From positions 1 to 64,000 of the forward strand of contig DJVA01000031.1 in NCBI GenBank assembly GCA_002440705.1: a stretch of 64,000 nt of DNA, written 5' to 3'. The translations under genes and the position numbers were made by a program. Below the pieces are notes generated by a model. That model was not told the DNA's origin, searched no databases, and was given only the letters and a program-made list of their open reading frames with translations. This document shows positions 25,688-34,479 of the stretch, piece by piece (the stretch's first letter is position 1; the number at the start of each line of letters is the position of its first letter). The stretch comes from Flavobacteriaceae bacterium UBA6268 (GTDB taxonomy: Bacteria; Bacteroidota; Bacteroidia; Flavobacteriales; Flavobacteriaceae).

Positions 25688-27925
25688 TTAGTTTTTGATT
25701 TCTAACGTTTGCTCTTTAGGTGTTCCTATGGTTTCCATGACGAAATCGGTCATTTTTTTGTAGAGGTGCCATCGGGTGTTCCCTCCATAAATTCCGTGGT
25801 TGTCATCAGGATAAACCCGCCAATCAAAATCTTTTTTGGCCTGGATCAAAGCTTCGGTTAAGCGCATGGTATTCTGAAAATGGACGTTGTCGTCCGCACT
25901 GCCATGTACCAGCAAGAAATCTCCTTTCAACTGGTCGACATAGGTAAGTGGCGAATTGTTATCATACCCTGTTGGGTTTTCTTGTGGGGTTGTCATGTAC
26001 CGTTCCGTGTAGATGGTGTCGTAGAAGCGCCAACTGGTAACAGGTGCCACGGCAATGGCCATGGAAAATGTGTCCGCTCCCTGAAAAAGACAATTGGACG
26101 ACATAAAGCCCCCATAACTCCATCCCCAAATTCCGATACGGTCTTTGTCAATATATGATAGTTTTCCAAGCGTTTCGGCAACAGCAATTTGGTCTTCTAC
26201 TTCGTATTTGCCCAATTCCTTTTGGGTCATTTTTTTGAAATCCCTGCCTTTATATCCTGTTCCACGACCATCCACACACACTACGATAATGCCTTTTTGT
26301 GCCAACATTTGATGCCAATAATCGTTTGCTCCATTCCAGCGATTGGCCACGCTCTGGGAGCCAGGGCCTGAATATTGGTACATAAACAATGGATATTCTT
26401 TGTTCGGATCGAAATTGGCCGGTTTAATGGTATACATGTTAAGTTCTTCCCCATTAATGGAAATGGTAGAAAACTCTTTAGGAGACATCTTAAAGTCTTC
26501 CAACGTATTCTTTAACTCGTTGTTATTTCGTATTTCGCGTAAAGGTTTGCCCGTAAGCCCATCGTGTAAGGTAAAGGTATAGGGAGTCTCAGCATTGGAA
26601 AAGGTATTGATGAAATACGAATAATCCGCACTAAAGGCGGCACTATTGGACCCCGTAAGTTGTGTTAACCGCACCTTATTCTTGCCGGTATTTGTAATGG
26701 AGTACACATCCCTATTGATGTTCCCATTTTCGGTACTTTGATAAAACACCCTCCCAGTGGATGGATCAAATCCATAAAAACTGGTGACGTCCCAATTTCC
26801 ATCGGTGATTTGTTTAATCAACTTTCCGTTTTTATCGTAATGGTAAATATGGTTCCAACCACTTTTCTCGCTGGTCCAAATAAAGCTGTTGTCATTCAAG
26901 AAGGTGAGGTCATCCGTAACATCCACATAAGCAGTATCGGTTTCCTGATGCACTAATCTGGAGGTGTTGTTGGAAGCATCTACAAAAACCAGATCCAACA
27001 CATTTTGATGACGGTTGGTGAGTTGCACAGACAATACATTGGGATCATGGGTCCATTTAATTCTGGGGATGTAGTAATTATGGTAAGCAGAAACAGCTAC
27101 TGCATCTGTACCGTCGGTATCCAAATGATAGAGGTGTAGGGAGACTTTGGCATTGTTTTCACCCGCTTTGGGGTATTTGAAAACTTCTTCGGTGGGATAC
27201 AGTCCGGTTCCGTAAATGTCCATGGAAAATTCGGGGACTTCCGATTCGTCAAAACGAATGTAGGCGATGGTTCGACCGTCAGCACTCCAATCGAACGCTC
27301 TAACAAAAGAAAACTCTTCTTCGTAGACCCAATCGGTAATGCCGTTAATGATTTTATTCTTTTCACCATCCATCGTAATTTGCTTAATGTCCCCTGTTTG
27401 AAGATTTTTTACGTACAAATTATTCTGATACCCAAAAGCAATTTTAGTTCCGTCTGGGCTAAAGGTTGGTTCCTGTACTTGCCATTTCGAAAGTAAACTG
27501 GTTTTACCGGTTTTGGCATCGTAAACATAATAAGTACCCAAGGTTGAATGGCGATACACCTGTTCCAATTTCGTAGCCAGAAGAATCTGGGATTCGTCCT
27601 GGCTAAATTCGTAGGAGATGAAATAGGGAATATCCGGCAAATTATTGCTGTCCACAAGGGTTTTTATTTTTTCCCCGGTTTTATAGTCGAATACCTCGAT
27701 GCTCGAAGTGCCCTTCGACCTATTGAAGTTGAGTACCGAATACTCCTTTCCGTTGTTCATGGAATGAAGCACATCCATAAATTCTGTACGAAAGGCCCCT
27801 CCCCATATATCTTCTAAAGTAATTTCCCTTTGCTGTGCTGTAAGTGAAGATGAAAGTGCGACCAAGAACGCCAACACAGTAAATGAATGTATTCTTTTCA
27901 AATTGTAGGATTTTTGTTGCGTCAA
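25688..27925 (-). CDS. Dipeptidyl peptidase IV-type S9B serine peptidase
   Basis: An exported peptidase of 745 aa that releases X-Pro/X-Ala dipeptides. An N-terminal signal peptide (LAFLVALSSSLTAQ) is followed by the DPPIV beta-propeller (including DWVYEEEFSFVRAF with the Glu pair that binds the substrate amino group). The C-terminal alpha/beta hydrolase has GWSYGG (nucleophile Ser), DDNVHFQNT (Asp) and DDNHGIYGG (His). No ATG is available: candidate starts are TTG at 27925 or TTG at 27901 (MKRIHSFTVLAF), the latter giving a cleaner signal peptide. It is followed by two POT transporters, so dipeptides released in the periplasm can be imported. Confidence 0.93.
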   Translation of the reverse strand: MTQQKSYNLKRIHSFTVLAFLVALSSSLTAQQREITLEDIWGGAFRTEFMDVLHSMNNGKEYSVLNFNRSKGTSSIEVFDYKTGEKIKTLVDSNNLPDIPYFISYEFSQDESQILLATKLEQVYRHSTLGTYYVYDAKTGKTSLLSKWQVQEPTFSPDGTKIAFGYQNNLYVKNLQTGDIKQITMDGEKNKIINGITDWVYEEEFSFVRAFDWSADGRTIAYIRFDESEVPEFSMDIYGTGLYPTEEVFKYPKAGENNAKVSLHLYHLDTDGTDAVAVSAYHNYYIPRIKWTHDPNVLSVQLTNRHQNVLDLVFVDASNNTSRLVHQETDTAYVDVTDDLTFLNDNSFIWTSEKSGWNHIYHYDKNGKLIKQITDGNWDVTSFYGFDPSTGRVFYQSTENGNINRDVYSITNTGKNKVRLTQLTGSNSAAFSADYSYFINTFSNAETPYTFTLHDGLTGKPLREIRNNNELKNTLEDFKMSPKEFSTISINGEELNMYTIKPANFDPNKEYPLFMYQYSGPGSQSVANRWNGANDYWHQMLAQKGIIVVCVDGRGTGYKGRDFKKMTQKELGKYEVEDQIAVAETLGKLSYIDKDRIGIWGWSYGGFMSSNCLFQGADTFSMAIAVAPVTSWRFYDTIYTERYMTTPQENPTGYDNNSPLTYVDQLKGDFLLVHGSADDNVHFQNTMRLTEALIQAKKDFDWRVYPDDNHGIYGGNTRWHLYKKMTDFVMETIGTPKEQTLEIKN

Positions 27926-27996
27926 GTTTAAAAAATTCTGTGAAAGATAAGGGTTTTTCAGTTAATTCTGCCAAATTTGGAAACCCAAATCTTCTC

Positions 27997-28024
27997 TTGA
28001 AAACCGTATAAAGCAGTATATTTG
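27997..28024 (+). promoter_or_regulatory. Promoter of the HMG-CoA reductase gene
   Basis: TTG (27997-27999), 17 nt, then TATATTTG (28017-28024), a good Bacteroidota promoter. Transcription from it would begin near 28030. That excludes the first in-frame start at 28022 and supports the ATG at 28043. Confidence 0.6.
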
Positions 28025-28042
28025 CGTTTTAAGGGTACTTTC

Positions 28043-29359
28043 ATGAAGGTTAAGGCTGTTTCAGGGTTTTCAAAAAAAAGCAAAGCAGAAAAAGTCACGT
28101 GGATTGTTCACCATTTTTTAAACGACAATCCCAAACTGAAGGCAATTCTCGAGCAGTATTGGAATCCCGACCCCACAGTTCAAAAATTGCATGACGACTT
28201 CACAGAAAACACCCTTACCAATTTTTACTTGCCTTTTGGAATTGCCCCCAATTTTCTTATTAATGGCGACCTCCTTGCTGTGCCCATGGTCATTGAGGAG
28301 AGTTCGGTGGTTGCTGCAGCAAGCAATGCCGCCAAGTTCTGGATGGATCGCGGCGGATTCCAGGCCGAAGTGATTTCAACAGAAAAGAATGGGCAAGTCC
28401 ATATAAATTTTAAGGGAACCCCAGAAAGCCTGATCCGTTATTTTGAAGCAATAAAACCAAAACTTCTCGAGCGCATCGATCCCATCCAAAAAAACATGAA
28501 AAAAAGAGGGGGCGGACTCAAGGAGTTGGTATTGATAGATGGCACCAAAAAGCTGGACGGTTACTACCAACTGCACGCATCTTTTGAAACGTTGGATGCC
28601 ATGGGAGCTAACTTTATTAATAGTTGTTTGGAGCAAATAGCCCAGGCTTTTGAAAACGAGGCCATAGACCATGAAGTGTTCCAAAAAGAAGGCATTTTTC
28701 CTGAAGTAGTCATGAGCATCCTTTCGAATTACGTACCAGAATGCCTGGTTAAAGCATGGGTTGAATGCCCGGTAGATGCCCTGGCCAATAACGGAATGGA
28801 CGGTCAAGCCTTTGCAGAAAATTTTCTGCGCGCTGTGGAAATTGCCAAAATAGAGCCTCGAAGGGCCGTAACCCACAACAAGGGAATCATGAATGGCATC
28901 GATGCAGTGGTCTTAGCTACTGGAAACGATTTTAGGGCGGTGGAAGCTGGCATCCATGCATACGCCTCCAGAAATGGCAGCTATAGTAGCCTCACGGAGG
29001 CCTCCATACAAAATGACTTATTCACTTTTAAGATTGAAATCCCCATGGCCCTTGGAACCGTTGGCGGACTCACTTCCTTGCACCCATTGGTCCAAGTGGC
29101 CCACGCCATTCTTCAAAATCCAAATGCAATGGAGCTTATGAAAATAACGGCCGTGGTAGGACTTGCACAGAATTTTGCCGCCTTACGCTCCTTGATTACC
29201 ACTGGAATCCAAAAGGGACACATGAAAATGCATTTGATGAACATCCTCAATCAGTTACAGGCATCAGAAAGCGAAAAGCAAAAAACCATTCAACACTTCA
29301 AGGATCGGGTCATTTCACACAGCCAAGTAGTAAAATTTATAGAAACTTTACGCAATTAA
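28043..29359 (+). CDS. Class II hydroxymethylglutaryl-CoA reductase
   Basis: A 438-aa cytoplasmic enzyme of the class II (degradative-type) family, interconverting HMG-CoA and mevalonate. Seen: VSGFSKKSKAEK at the N-terminus, the catalytic Glu in ENTLTNFYLPFG, and VIEESSVVAAASNAAKFW. The catalytic Lys and Asp are 16 residues apart (HNKG and TGNDFRAVEA). The catalytic His is in GIQKGHMKMH. In Bacteroidota class II enzymes serve mevalonate-pathway isoprenoid synthesis, and the adjacent GHMP kinase supports that direction. The start at 28043 (MKVKAVSG) was chosen from the promoter position. A kinase gene follows after 1 nt. Confidence 0.92.
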   Translation: MKVKAVSGFSKKSKAEKVTWIVHHFLNDNPKLKAILEQYWNPDPTVQKLHDDFTENTLTNFYLPFGIAPNFLINGDLLAVPMVIEESSVVAAASNAAKFWMDRGGFQAEVISTEKNGQVHINFKGTPESLIRYFEAIKPKLLERIDPIQKNMKKRGGGLKELVLIDGTKKLDGYYQLHASFETLDAMGANFINSCLEQIAQAFENEAIDHEVFQKEGIFPEVVMSILSNYVPECLVKAWVECPVDALANNGMDGQAFAENFLRAVEIAKIEPRRAVTHNKGIMNGIDAVVLATGNDFRAVEAGIHAYASRNGSYSSLTEASIQNDLFTFKIEIPMALGTVGGLTSLHPLVQVAHAILQNPNAMELMKITAVVGLAQNFAALRSLITTGIQKGHMKMHLMNILNQLQASESEKQKTIQHFKDRVISHSQVVKFIETLRN

Positions 29360-29360
29360 C

Positions 29361-30254
29361 TTGAATACTTTTCACAGCAACGGGAAATTATTGCTCACAG
29401 GGGAATATGTGGTCTTGGATGGCGCCAGCTCGCTTGCAATTCCTACCAAAAAAGGGCAATCTCTTACCATTACGCACGCTAAAAAAGAAGGGATTTCCTG
29501 GAAAAGTTACGATTATGGGAATGCACTTTGGTTTGAGGCTCAATTTTGTATGAATGACACGGTTAGCAAAGCAGCAAACCCTTTGCTTTTTCAACTGCTT
29601 TCAATTTTGAAAGAAGCGAAAAAACTAAATTCCCATTTTTTAGCGGAAGCAACGATTGAGGCGATCACCCATTTGGATTTTCCAAGAAATTGGGGATTGG
29701 GATCATCATCCACCTTAATCAATAATATAGCGCAATGGGCCCAGGTGGACGCTTTTCAATTACTTCGCAATAGTTTTGGGGGAAGTGGTTACGACGTTGC
29801 TGCAGCGCAACAGGATGGGCCTTTTTTATTTCGATTGGAAAGCGAAAACCCAATTATTGAAAAGACACCACTACATTGGAATTTTACCGATCACGTATTT
29901 TTTCTCCATTTGAATCGAAAACAGGACAGCAAAGCCGGCATAAAACAGTATAAGTCACGGCCAATTGACCCAACAACCATTTCTGAAATCAGTAAACTTA
30001 CCCACGAATTTGTGAGCTGCACAACCTTAACCGAATTTGAAAATTTGATTGAAACCCACGAGGAAATTATTTCAAAAACCATTCAATTACCCACGGTTAA
30101 AGAAAAGCTGTTTAAGGAATATCCCCATGCTATCAAGAGTTTGGGAGCTTGGGGCGGGGATTTTGTGATGGTGGTTGGATCTCAAGAATATCAGAAGTAT
30201 TTCAGGCAAAAAGGATATGCTACTCTGATTCCTTTTCAAAAAATGATTTTATAA
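29361..30254 (+). CDS. GYDIA-type GHMP kinase, probably of the mevalonate pathway
   Basis: A 297-aa GHMP-superfamily kinase. It starts HSNGKLLLTGEYVVLDGA, has the ATP loop LGSSSTLINN, and carries the GGSGYDVAAAQQDGP motif that names the GYDIA subfamily. The C-terminal GAWGGDFVMVVG resembles the motif 3 Gly-rich loop. The likely substrate is mevalonate or phosphomevalonate, inferred from the HMG-CoA reductase gene that ends 1 nt upstream. The start codon is TTG at 29361; no ATG lies close by and the N-terminus matches the family from this residue. The gene ends at a strong terminator shared with the convergent operon. Confidence 0.85.
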   Translation: MNTFHSNGKLLLTGEYVVLDGASSLAIPTKKGQSLTITHAKKEGISWKSYDYGNALWFEAQFCMNDTVSKAANPLLFQLLSILKEAKKLNSHFLAEATIEAITHLDFPRNWGLGSSSTLINNIAQWAQVDAFQLLRNSFGGSGYDVAAAQQDGPFLFRLESENPIIEKTPLHWNFTDHVFFLHLNRKQDSKAGIKQYKSRPIDPTTISEISKLTHEFVSCTTLTEFENLIETHEEIISKTIQLPTVKEKLFKEYPHAIKSLGAWGGDFVMVVGSQEYQKYFRQKGYATLIPFQKMIL

Positions 30255-30256
30255 AA

Positions 30257-30285
30257 AAAGCCTGCGTTAACGCAGGCTTTGCTTT
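30257..30285. terminator. Bidirectional terminator between convergent operons
   Basis: AAAGCCTGCG and CGCAGGCTTT form a perfect 10-bp stem around TTAA, with an A-tract before and T-rich DNA after. It separates the GHMP kinase gene (plus) from the SurA/PpiD-like gene (minus). Confidence 0.88.
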
Positions 30286-30301
30286 TTGGAAAAACTTCTT
30301 A

Positions 30302-32368
30302 TTAGAAGAAATCAGCACGATTGTCTTCAATGTCTGCCGCTGCTTTTAACGCATCATAAATGTTTTTGTTGACCGTGTTTGCATTCACAGCACTTTTCAA
30401 TTGATTTACGTATGGAGCGTAATTTTCCATATCCGGTGCTTTTTCAATAGAAAGAACACGTACTTTAAACACTCCGGAATCCCCATCTATAAGACCGGTC
30501 GATTCGCCAGTTGCGGTTCCAAAAGCAATCCCCACAACAAGAGGTTCGGTGCCCGCACCCGCAATGGTTGGACTCATTCGTGTTAAGGCATTAGCGGTTT
30601 TCACGGTTACATTTTGACTGGTTGCCACCTCTTGAAGGGTGGTTCCAGAGATTCCTTCACGAATCATTTTGGCCTTCTTCTCTTTACGAAGAATGGGGGT
30701 AACGGTAGCTGAAGCTTCAGAAACACTCATTAACGCTTTCTTGGTGCTCTTCCTGGTGAGTCTTGCTATGACATAGCTGTCATTAACGTCAAAACGTTTG
30801 ATATCCCCAACATTGGCCTCATCACTAAATGCCCAATTGACGATAGTTCGGTTGTTTCCAATACCGGGAATGTTGGCGTCCATACGTCCAATACGGTTCA
30901 CTGGTTTCGGGGTAAGGCCTCGGTCTTCTGCAGCTTTTGCAAAATCTACCCGCGCCGCTTCTTCGAACTTAGCTGATTCAGAAAACACCTCAGTTAGGGT
31001 TTTCTCTGAAGGTTCAATTTCTTTGGTGATGGTTGCAATTTTAACTGCTTGTTGCTTGTCTTTTTGGCCTTCAACTTCAATGATGTGGTATCCAAATTGG
31101 GTTTCAACCACTCCCATATCTCCCACTTTGCTTTCAAAACAGAAATCCCTGAAAGGTGCTACCATGGTATTGTAAGCAAACCAATCATAATGTCCTCCTT
31201 TTTCTGAGCTTCCCATGTCGGAAGAATATTTTTTCACAAAATCCCCAAATTTGGACCTGTTGGCTTTCAAGACTGTTAACAAGCTATCCGCTAGGGCCTT
31301 GGCTTGCTCTGGATTTCGGGAAATGCTGTCCACCTTACTTAAGCCCACAGGGATAAGGATATGCCTGGCTTCCACAGAGTCTGGCAATTGTTTGGATGCA
31401 ACCACTTTTGTGAGGTTGAAGGTGCCCTCTTCCTTATAAGGGCCGTATACGGTCCCTTCCGGAAGTTTTAATAGGGTATCCTGCAAGGTCTTTGGAAGTT
31501 CGCCATTGGAATACCATTTATCCACATAATTTTTGTCGGAATGGGTGTCCACGAACAAAGCAAAATCCTCGGTAGTGCCAAATTCCTCTTTCAAGCTTGC
31601 GACCGCATTTTCAGCTTCTTGGATATCGGAAACAGAAGGTTCTTCCTGAAAAGACACATATTCGATATCTACCAAAGGATCTACTTCAAATTGATTGGGG
31701 TGCGCCTTCATGTATTTTTCAATATCGGCTTCACTAACCTCAACATCCTCATCCGCAATTTTGGTGTAGGGCACCTGCACGTACTCCACATTGATTTTGT
31801 CATTTTCAAAACGATATTGTTCTTCTCCATCTGCTTGTGTGGCGATAAGGCCACTGCGAACCAGTGTATTGTATTTGGCTTGAACAAGATTGTCCTTTAC
31901 CTGTTGAATAAAATTGTCCCAATCTGCTTTAGCGCTAGGGTTGCCCTGGATGGCCGCAACGTATTCAACAAGTTTTGCTTGGCTGTAAACCCCGTTTTCA
32001 TCTTGAAATGTTGGGTTGTTACCCAAGGAAAGTGCCAATTGGTCATTAAGTTGGTCTTCCCCAACAGCCAATCCCAAGGCTTCTGCCCGTTGGTTGTACA
32101 ATACCTTTTTCAATTCGAGGTCCCAAATGTAATTCATGGCTTGGGAAGCCGATGCATTAGGGCCTAGTTTTCGTTGGTAATCGTCTACCTTGTTCATGAA
32201 ATCTTCCCGGGTAAGATCGACCCCATCAATGGTCGCTACCGTATTATGGACATTGCCAGAATTTCTGCCCTTTTTTATGATATCGCTTAAGATAAAAGCA
32301 AAAAGTGCCAAAGCAATGATGAGAATCAAGAAAAATCCGCGTTTACGAATGCTATTTAATATTGCCAT
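30302..32368 (-). CDS. Membrane-anchored SurA/PpiD-like peptidylprolyl isomerase
   Basis: A 688-aa bitopic protein. The N-terminal TM anchor (about residues 11-29, FFLILIIALALFAFIL) is followed by a SurA-N-type chaperone region. A parvulin (PpiC) domain lies near residues 335-450 (VEARHILIP, KYSSDMGSSEKGG, VGDMGVVETQFGYHIIEV). A second chaperone-like half follows. This is PpiD architecture: a periplasmic folding factor for secreted and outer-membrane proteins. It is the last gene of the minus-strand operon that begins at coaX, 88 nt behind the CorC/HlyC gene. Confidence 0.9.
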   Translation of the reverse strand: MAILNSIRKRGFFLILIIALALFAFILSDIIKKGRNSGNVHNTVATIDGVDLTREDFMNKVDDYQRKLGPNASASQAMNYIWDLELKKVLYNQRAEALGLAVGEDQLNDQLALSLGNNPTFQDENGVYSQAKLVEYVAAIQGNPSAKADWDNFIQQVKDNLVQAKYNTLVRSGLIATQADGEEQYRFENDKINVEYVQVPYTKIADEDVEVSEADIEKYMKAHPNQFEVDPLVDIEYVSFQEEPSVSDIQEAENAVASLKEEFGTTEDFALFVDTHSDKNYVDKWYSNGELPKTLQDTLLKLPEGTVYGPYKEEGTFNLTKVVASKQLPDSVEARHILIPVGLSKVDSISRNPEQAKALADSLLTVLKANRSKFGDFVKKYSSDMGSSEKGGHYDWFAYNTMVAPFRDFCFESKVGDMGVVETQFGYHIIEVEGQKDKQQAVKIATITKEIEPSEKTLTEVFSESAKFEEAARVDFAKAAEDRGLTPKPVNRIGRMDANIPGIGNNRTIVNWAFSDEANVGDIKRFDVNDSYVIARLTRKSTKKALMSVSEASATVTPILRKEKKAKMIREGISGTTLQEVATSQNVTVKTANALTRMSPTIAGAGTEPLVVGIAFGTATGESTGLIDGDSGVFKVRVLSIEKAPDMENYAPYVNQLKSAVNANTVNKNIYDALKAAADIEDNRADFF

Positions 32369-32456
32369 TTTAAAGAAAATTAATAGGGGGCGAAAATACC
32401 ATTTTCAGTCGATTTATAAAAAAACTATCCCAAAAAAATTAGGGGATTGCCCCATT

Positions 32457-33710
32457 TTAATCTTCGGCAATCTTTTTTAGTTCGACAAGTTCGATTTTGG
32501 TATTGGACACTTCCAGTATCTTAAGGGAATACCCATCTATTTCAACGGTTTCATCTTTTTCAGGAATTTCTTCGGTAAAGTGCACGATGAGTCCTCCAAG
32601 GGTTTCATAATTTTCCCCTTCTGGAAGGTCCAATTTGTAGGCTTCATTCAAGTAATCTACTTCCAATCTTGCAGAAAAACGATAGTGGTCTTCATGGAGT
32701 TCTTCTTCAACCAAATCGATGGAATCGTGTTCGTCTTCAATTTCGCCAAACAGTTCCTCGATGATGTCCTCCACGGTAATGATTCCGGAGGTACCGCCAT
32801 ATTCGTCTATGACCACGGCGATGCTTTTTCTTTTTCGGGTAAGAATATTTAAGACATCTTTGGCCAAAATAGTTTCGGGAACGAAGATAACAGGCATGAG
32901 CACTTTTTTGATTTCTGAAGGTTTTTTGAAAAGTGCAAAGGAATGGATGTACCCCATGATGTCGTCAATATTGTCGTGGTACACCAAAATTTTCGAAAGC
33001 CCAGTTTCGGTAAAAAGTTTGCTCAATTCCCTTGGAGTGGTATCCACCTCTACCGCAACAACTTCGGTGCGAGGAATCATCACCTCGCGCGCAATCACTT
33101 CGGAAAACTCGAGGGCGTTTTGAAATATTTGAATTTCACTGTCAACTTCATCCCGCTCTTCGAGGCTTTCCATTTGTTCATTGATGTAATTGCCTAATTC
33201 CAGTTTACTGAAGCTTAACTGCACAGCATCGCCTTCTGTTTTGAAAAAAACCCTAAGTACCAAGTCAGAAATCCAAATCACAAACTCTGAAACTACCGAA
33301 AAAAGCAGGTAAAAGAGGTAAGCAGGCAAAGCAAATACCTTAACCAATTGGTTGGCGTAAATCTGGAAAAAGACCTTGGGCAAAAATTCGGCGGTCAGTA
33401 AGATGACCAAAGTAGAAATGATGGTTTGAACGAGCAGTCCAGAAAAGCCTTCAAGCGGAATCCACTTCATGAGAAGGTCACCCATAAAAAACCCGTAAAT
33501 GACTAAAGCAATATTATTGCCCACCAGCATGGTTGCAATAAATTTGGAAGGTCTCCTGGTAATACGCCTTAAGATGGTAGCCAGAAAATTGTTTTGTTTT
33601 TTCTCGATCTCGATGTGGATTTTATTGGCCGAAACAAAAGCAATCTCCATACCTGAAAAAAAGGCCGAGAGGACCAGCATGATAATAATAATCAATATGG
33701 GGTATTCCAT
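32457..33710 (-). CDS. CNNM/CorC-HlyC family membrane protein (hemolysin family)
   Basis: A 417-aa protein with the standard order: an N-terminal DUF21/CNNM domain with about four hydrophobic segments (residues 1-190), a CBS pair (about 205-325, including MIPRTEVVAVEVDTTPREL and VVIDEYGGTSGIITVEDIIEE), and a C-terminal CorC_HlyC domain (about 340-415, YETLGGLI). The family handles divalent cation (Mg/Co) transport or its regulation. GldE belongs to the same family, but its usual neighbours are absent, so a general annotation is safer. The start codon directly abuts the stop of the small membrane protein gene. Confidence 0.9.
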   Translation of the reverse strand: MEYPILIIIIMLVLSAFFSGMEIAFVSANKIHIEIEKKQNNFLATILRRITRRPSKFIATMLVGNNIALVIYGFFMGDLLMKWIPLEGFSGLLVQTIISTLVILLTAEFLPKVFFQIYANQLVKVFALPAYLFYLLFSVVSEFVIWISDLVLRVFFKTEGDAVQLSFSKLELGNYINEQMESLEERDEVDSEIQIFQNALEFSEVIAREVMIPRTEVVAVEVDTTPRELSKLFTETGLSKILVYHDNIDDIMGYIHSFALFKKPSEIKKVLMPVIFVPETILAKDVLNILTRKRKSIAVVIDEYGGTSGIITVEDIIEELFGEIEDEHDSIDLVEEELHEDHYRFSARLEVDYLNEAYKLDLPEGENYETLGGLIVHFTEEIPEKDETVEIDGYSLKILEVSNTKIELVELKKIAED

Positions 33711-33911
33711 TTACCTATCCTGATTGCGCTTATCCAAATTTTTCCGAAAACGTCGCTTAAAGAAGAACATAAAAATAGCTACTATCCCAAAAAAAACAAA
33801 TACATAGGCTTTATTTCTATCTTCATTCCATTGGCTGGCAACCAAATACACACAGAAGAGGGCCATGGCGATGTAGGCAAATTCAAAAAAAATATAAAGT
33901 TTACGGCCCAT
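33711..33911 (-). CDS. Small two-helix membrane protein of the lptC cluster
   Basis: A 66-aa protein with two hydrophobic helices (about residues 5-25 and 34-52) and a very basic tail (FKRRFRKNLDKRNQDR). It overlaps the lptC end by 11 nt and abuts the CorC/HlyC start with no gap, so it is firmly inside the operon. No domain is recognised. Topology by the positive-inside rule puts the tail in the cytoplasm. Confidence 0.8.
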   Translation of the reverse strand: MGRKLYIFFEFAYIAMALFCVYLVASQWNEDRNKAYVFVFFGIVAIFMFFFKRRFRKNLDKRNQDR

Positions 33912-34479
33912 CGGAAGGGTTTGTTTGGTTTTGATCGATTATTTGGATTCCATCATTCTTTCGGGACAAAAATACGGTAAAATCTTCATTAGCATCAAAT
34001 CGAGCTCCATCATTGTAAGAACCATCGCTGAAAGTTATGCGATAAGGTTCGTCGGTAAAAATCCATTGATGGTACTGATCCCAATACAGCTGCTGCGCTT
34101 GGAGTACATTGCCATCGGAGGTGGTTAGGATTACATTTTGGCGCAAATCCACAATGCCGGTTTGTTCGAAACGAATGGCGTAGTCCGAAGTAACGGTACT
34201 TTCTTCACCGTTTTCATAAAAATACACTTCTACTCCTTCCGGGAATTCTTGATAGGAAAATTTAAAATTGGAATAATCCAAAAGTATGGGAGCTTTCAAG
34301 TTGGCTACTACTTTTCCGGAGTCGGTGTAGAAGAGATTCACCTTTTCTCCCACGGCAACTGGAGCTCCGTCCTTCAAGTTAAGTTGTTGGACATTCTTGT
34401 AATTGCCTTCACAAGCAAAAAGCGTGATGGTCGCTACTACGGCCATCACGCTTTTTAAACTATGAATGTGTTTGTTCAT
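33901..34479 (-). CDS. lptC: LPS export protein LptC, lipoprotein form
   Basis: A 192-aa periplasmic-side component of the Lpt bridge that carries LPS to the outer membrane. The N-terminus is a lipoprotein signal (VVATITLFACEGNY), as is common for Bacteroidota LptC. The rest is a beta-jellyroll with the family pattern YTDSGKVVANLKAPIL, FPEGVEVYFYENGEEST and EYAI-like DYAIRFEQTGIVDLR. The start directly abuts the stop of the TPR gene. Confidence 0.88.
   Translation of the reverse strand: MNKHIHSLKSVMAVVATITLFACEGNYKNVQQLNLKDGAPVAVGEKVNLFYTDSGKVVANLKAPILLDYSNFKFSYQEFPEGVEVYFYENGEESTVTSDYAIRFEQTGIVDLRQNVILTTSDGNVLQAQQLYWDQYHQWIFTDEPYRITFSDGSYNDGARFDANEDFTVFLSRKNDGIQIIDQNQTNPSDGP

Noticed and set aside
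32457..33710. Gliding protein GldE
   Set aside because: The domain order is the same, but the neighbours are lptC and ppiD-like genes; a general CNNM/CorC-HlyC call is safer.
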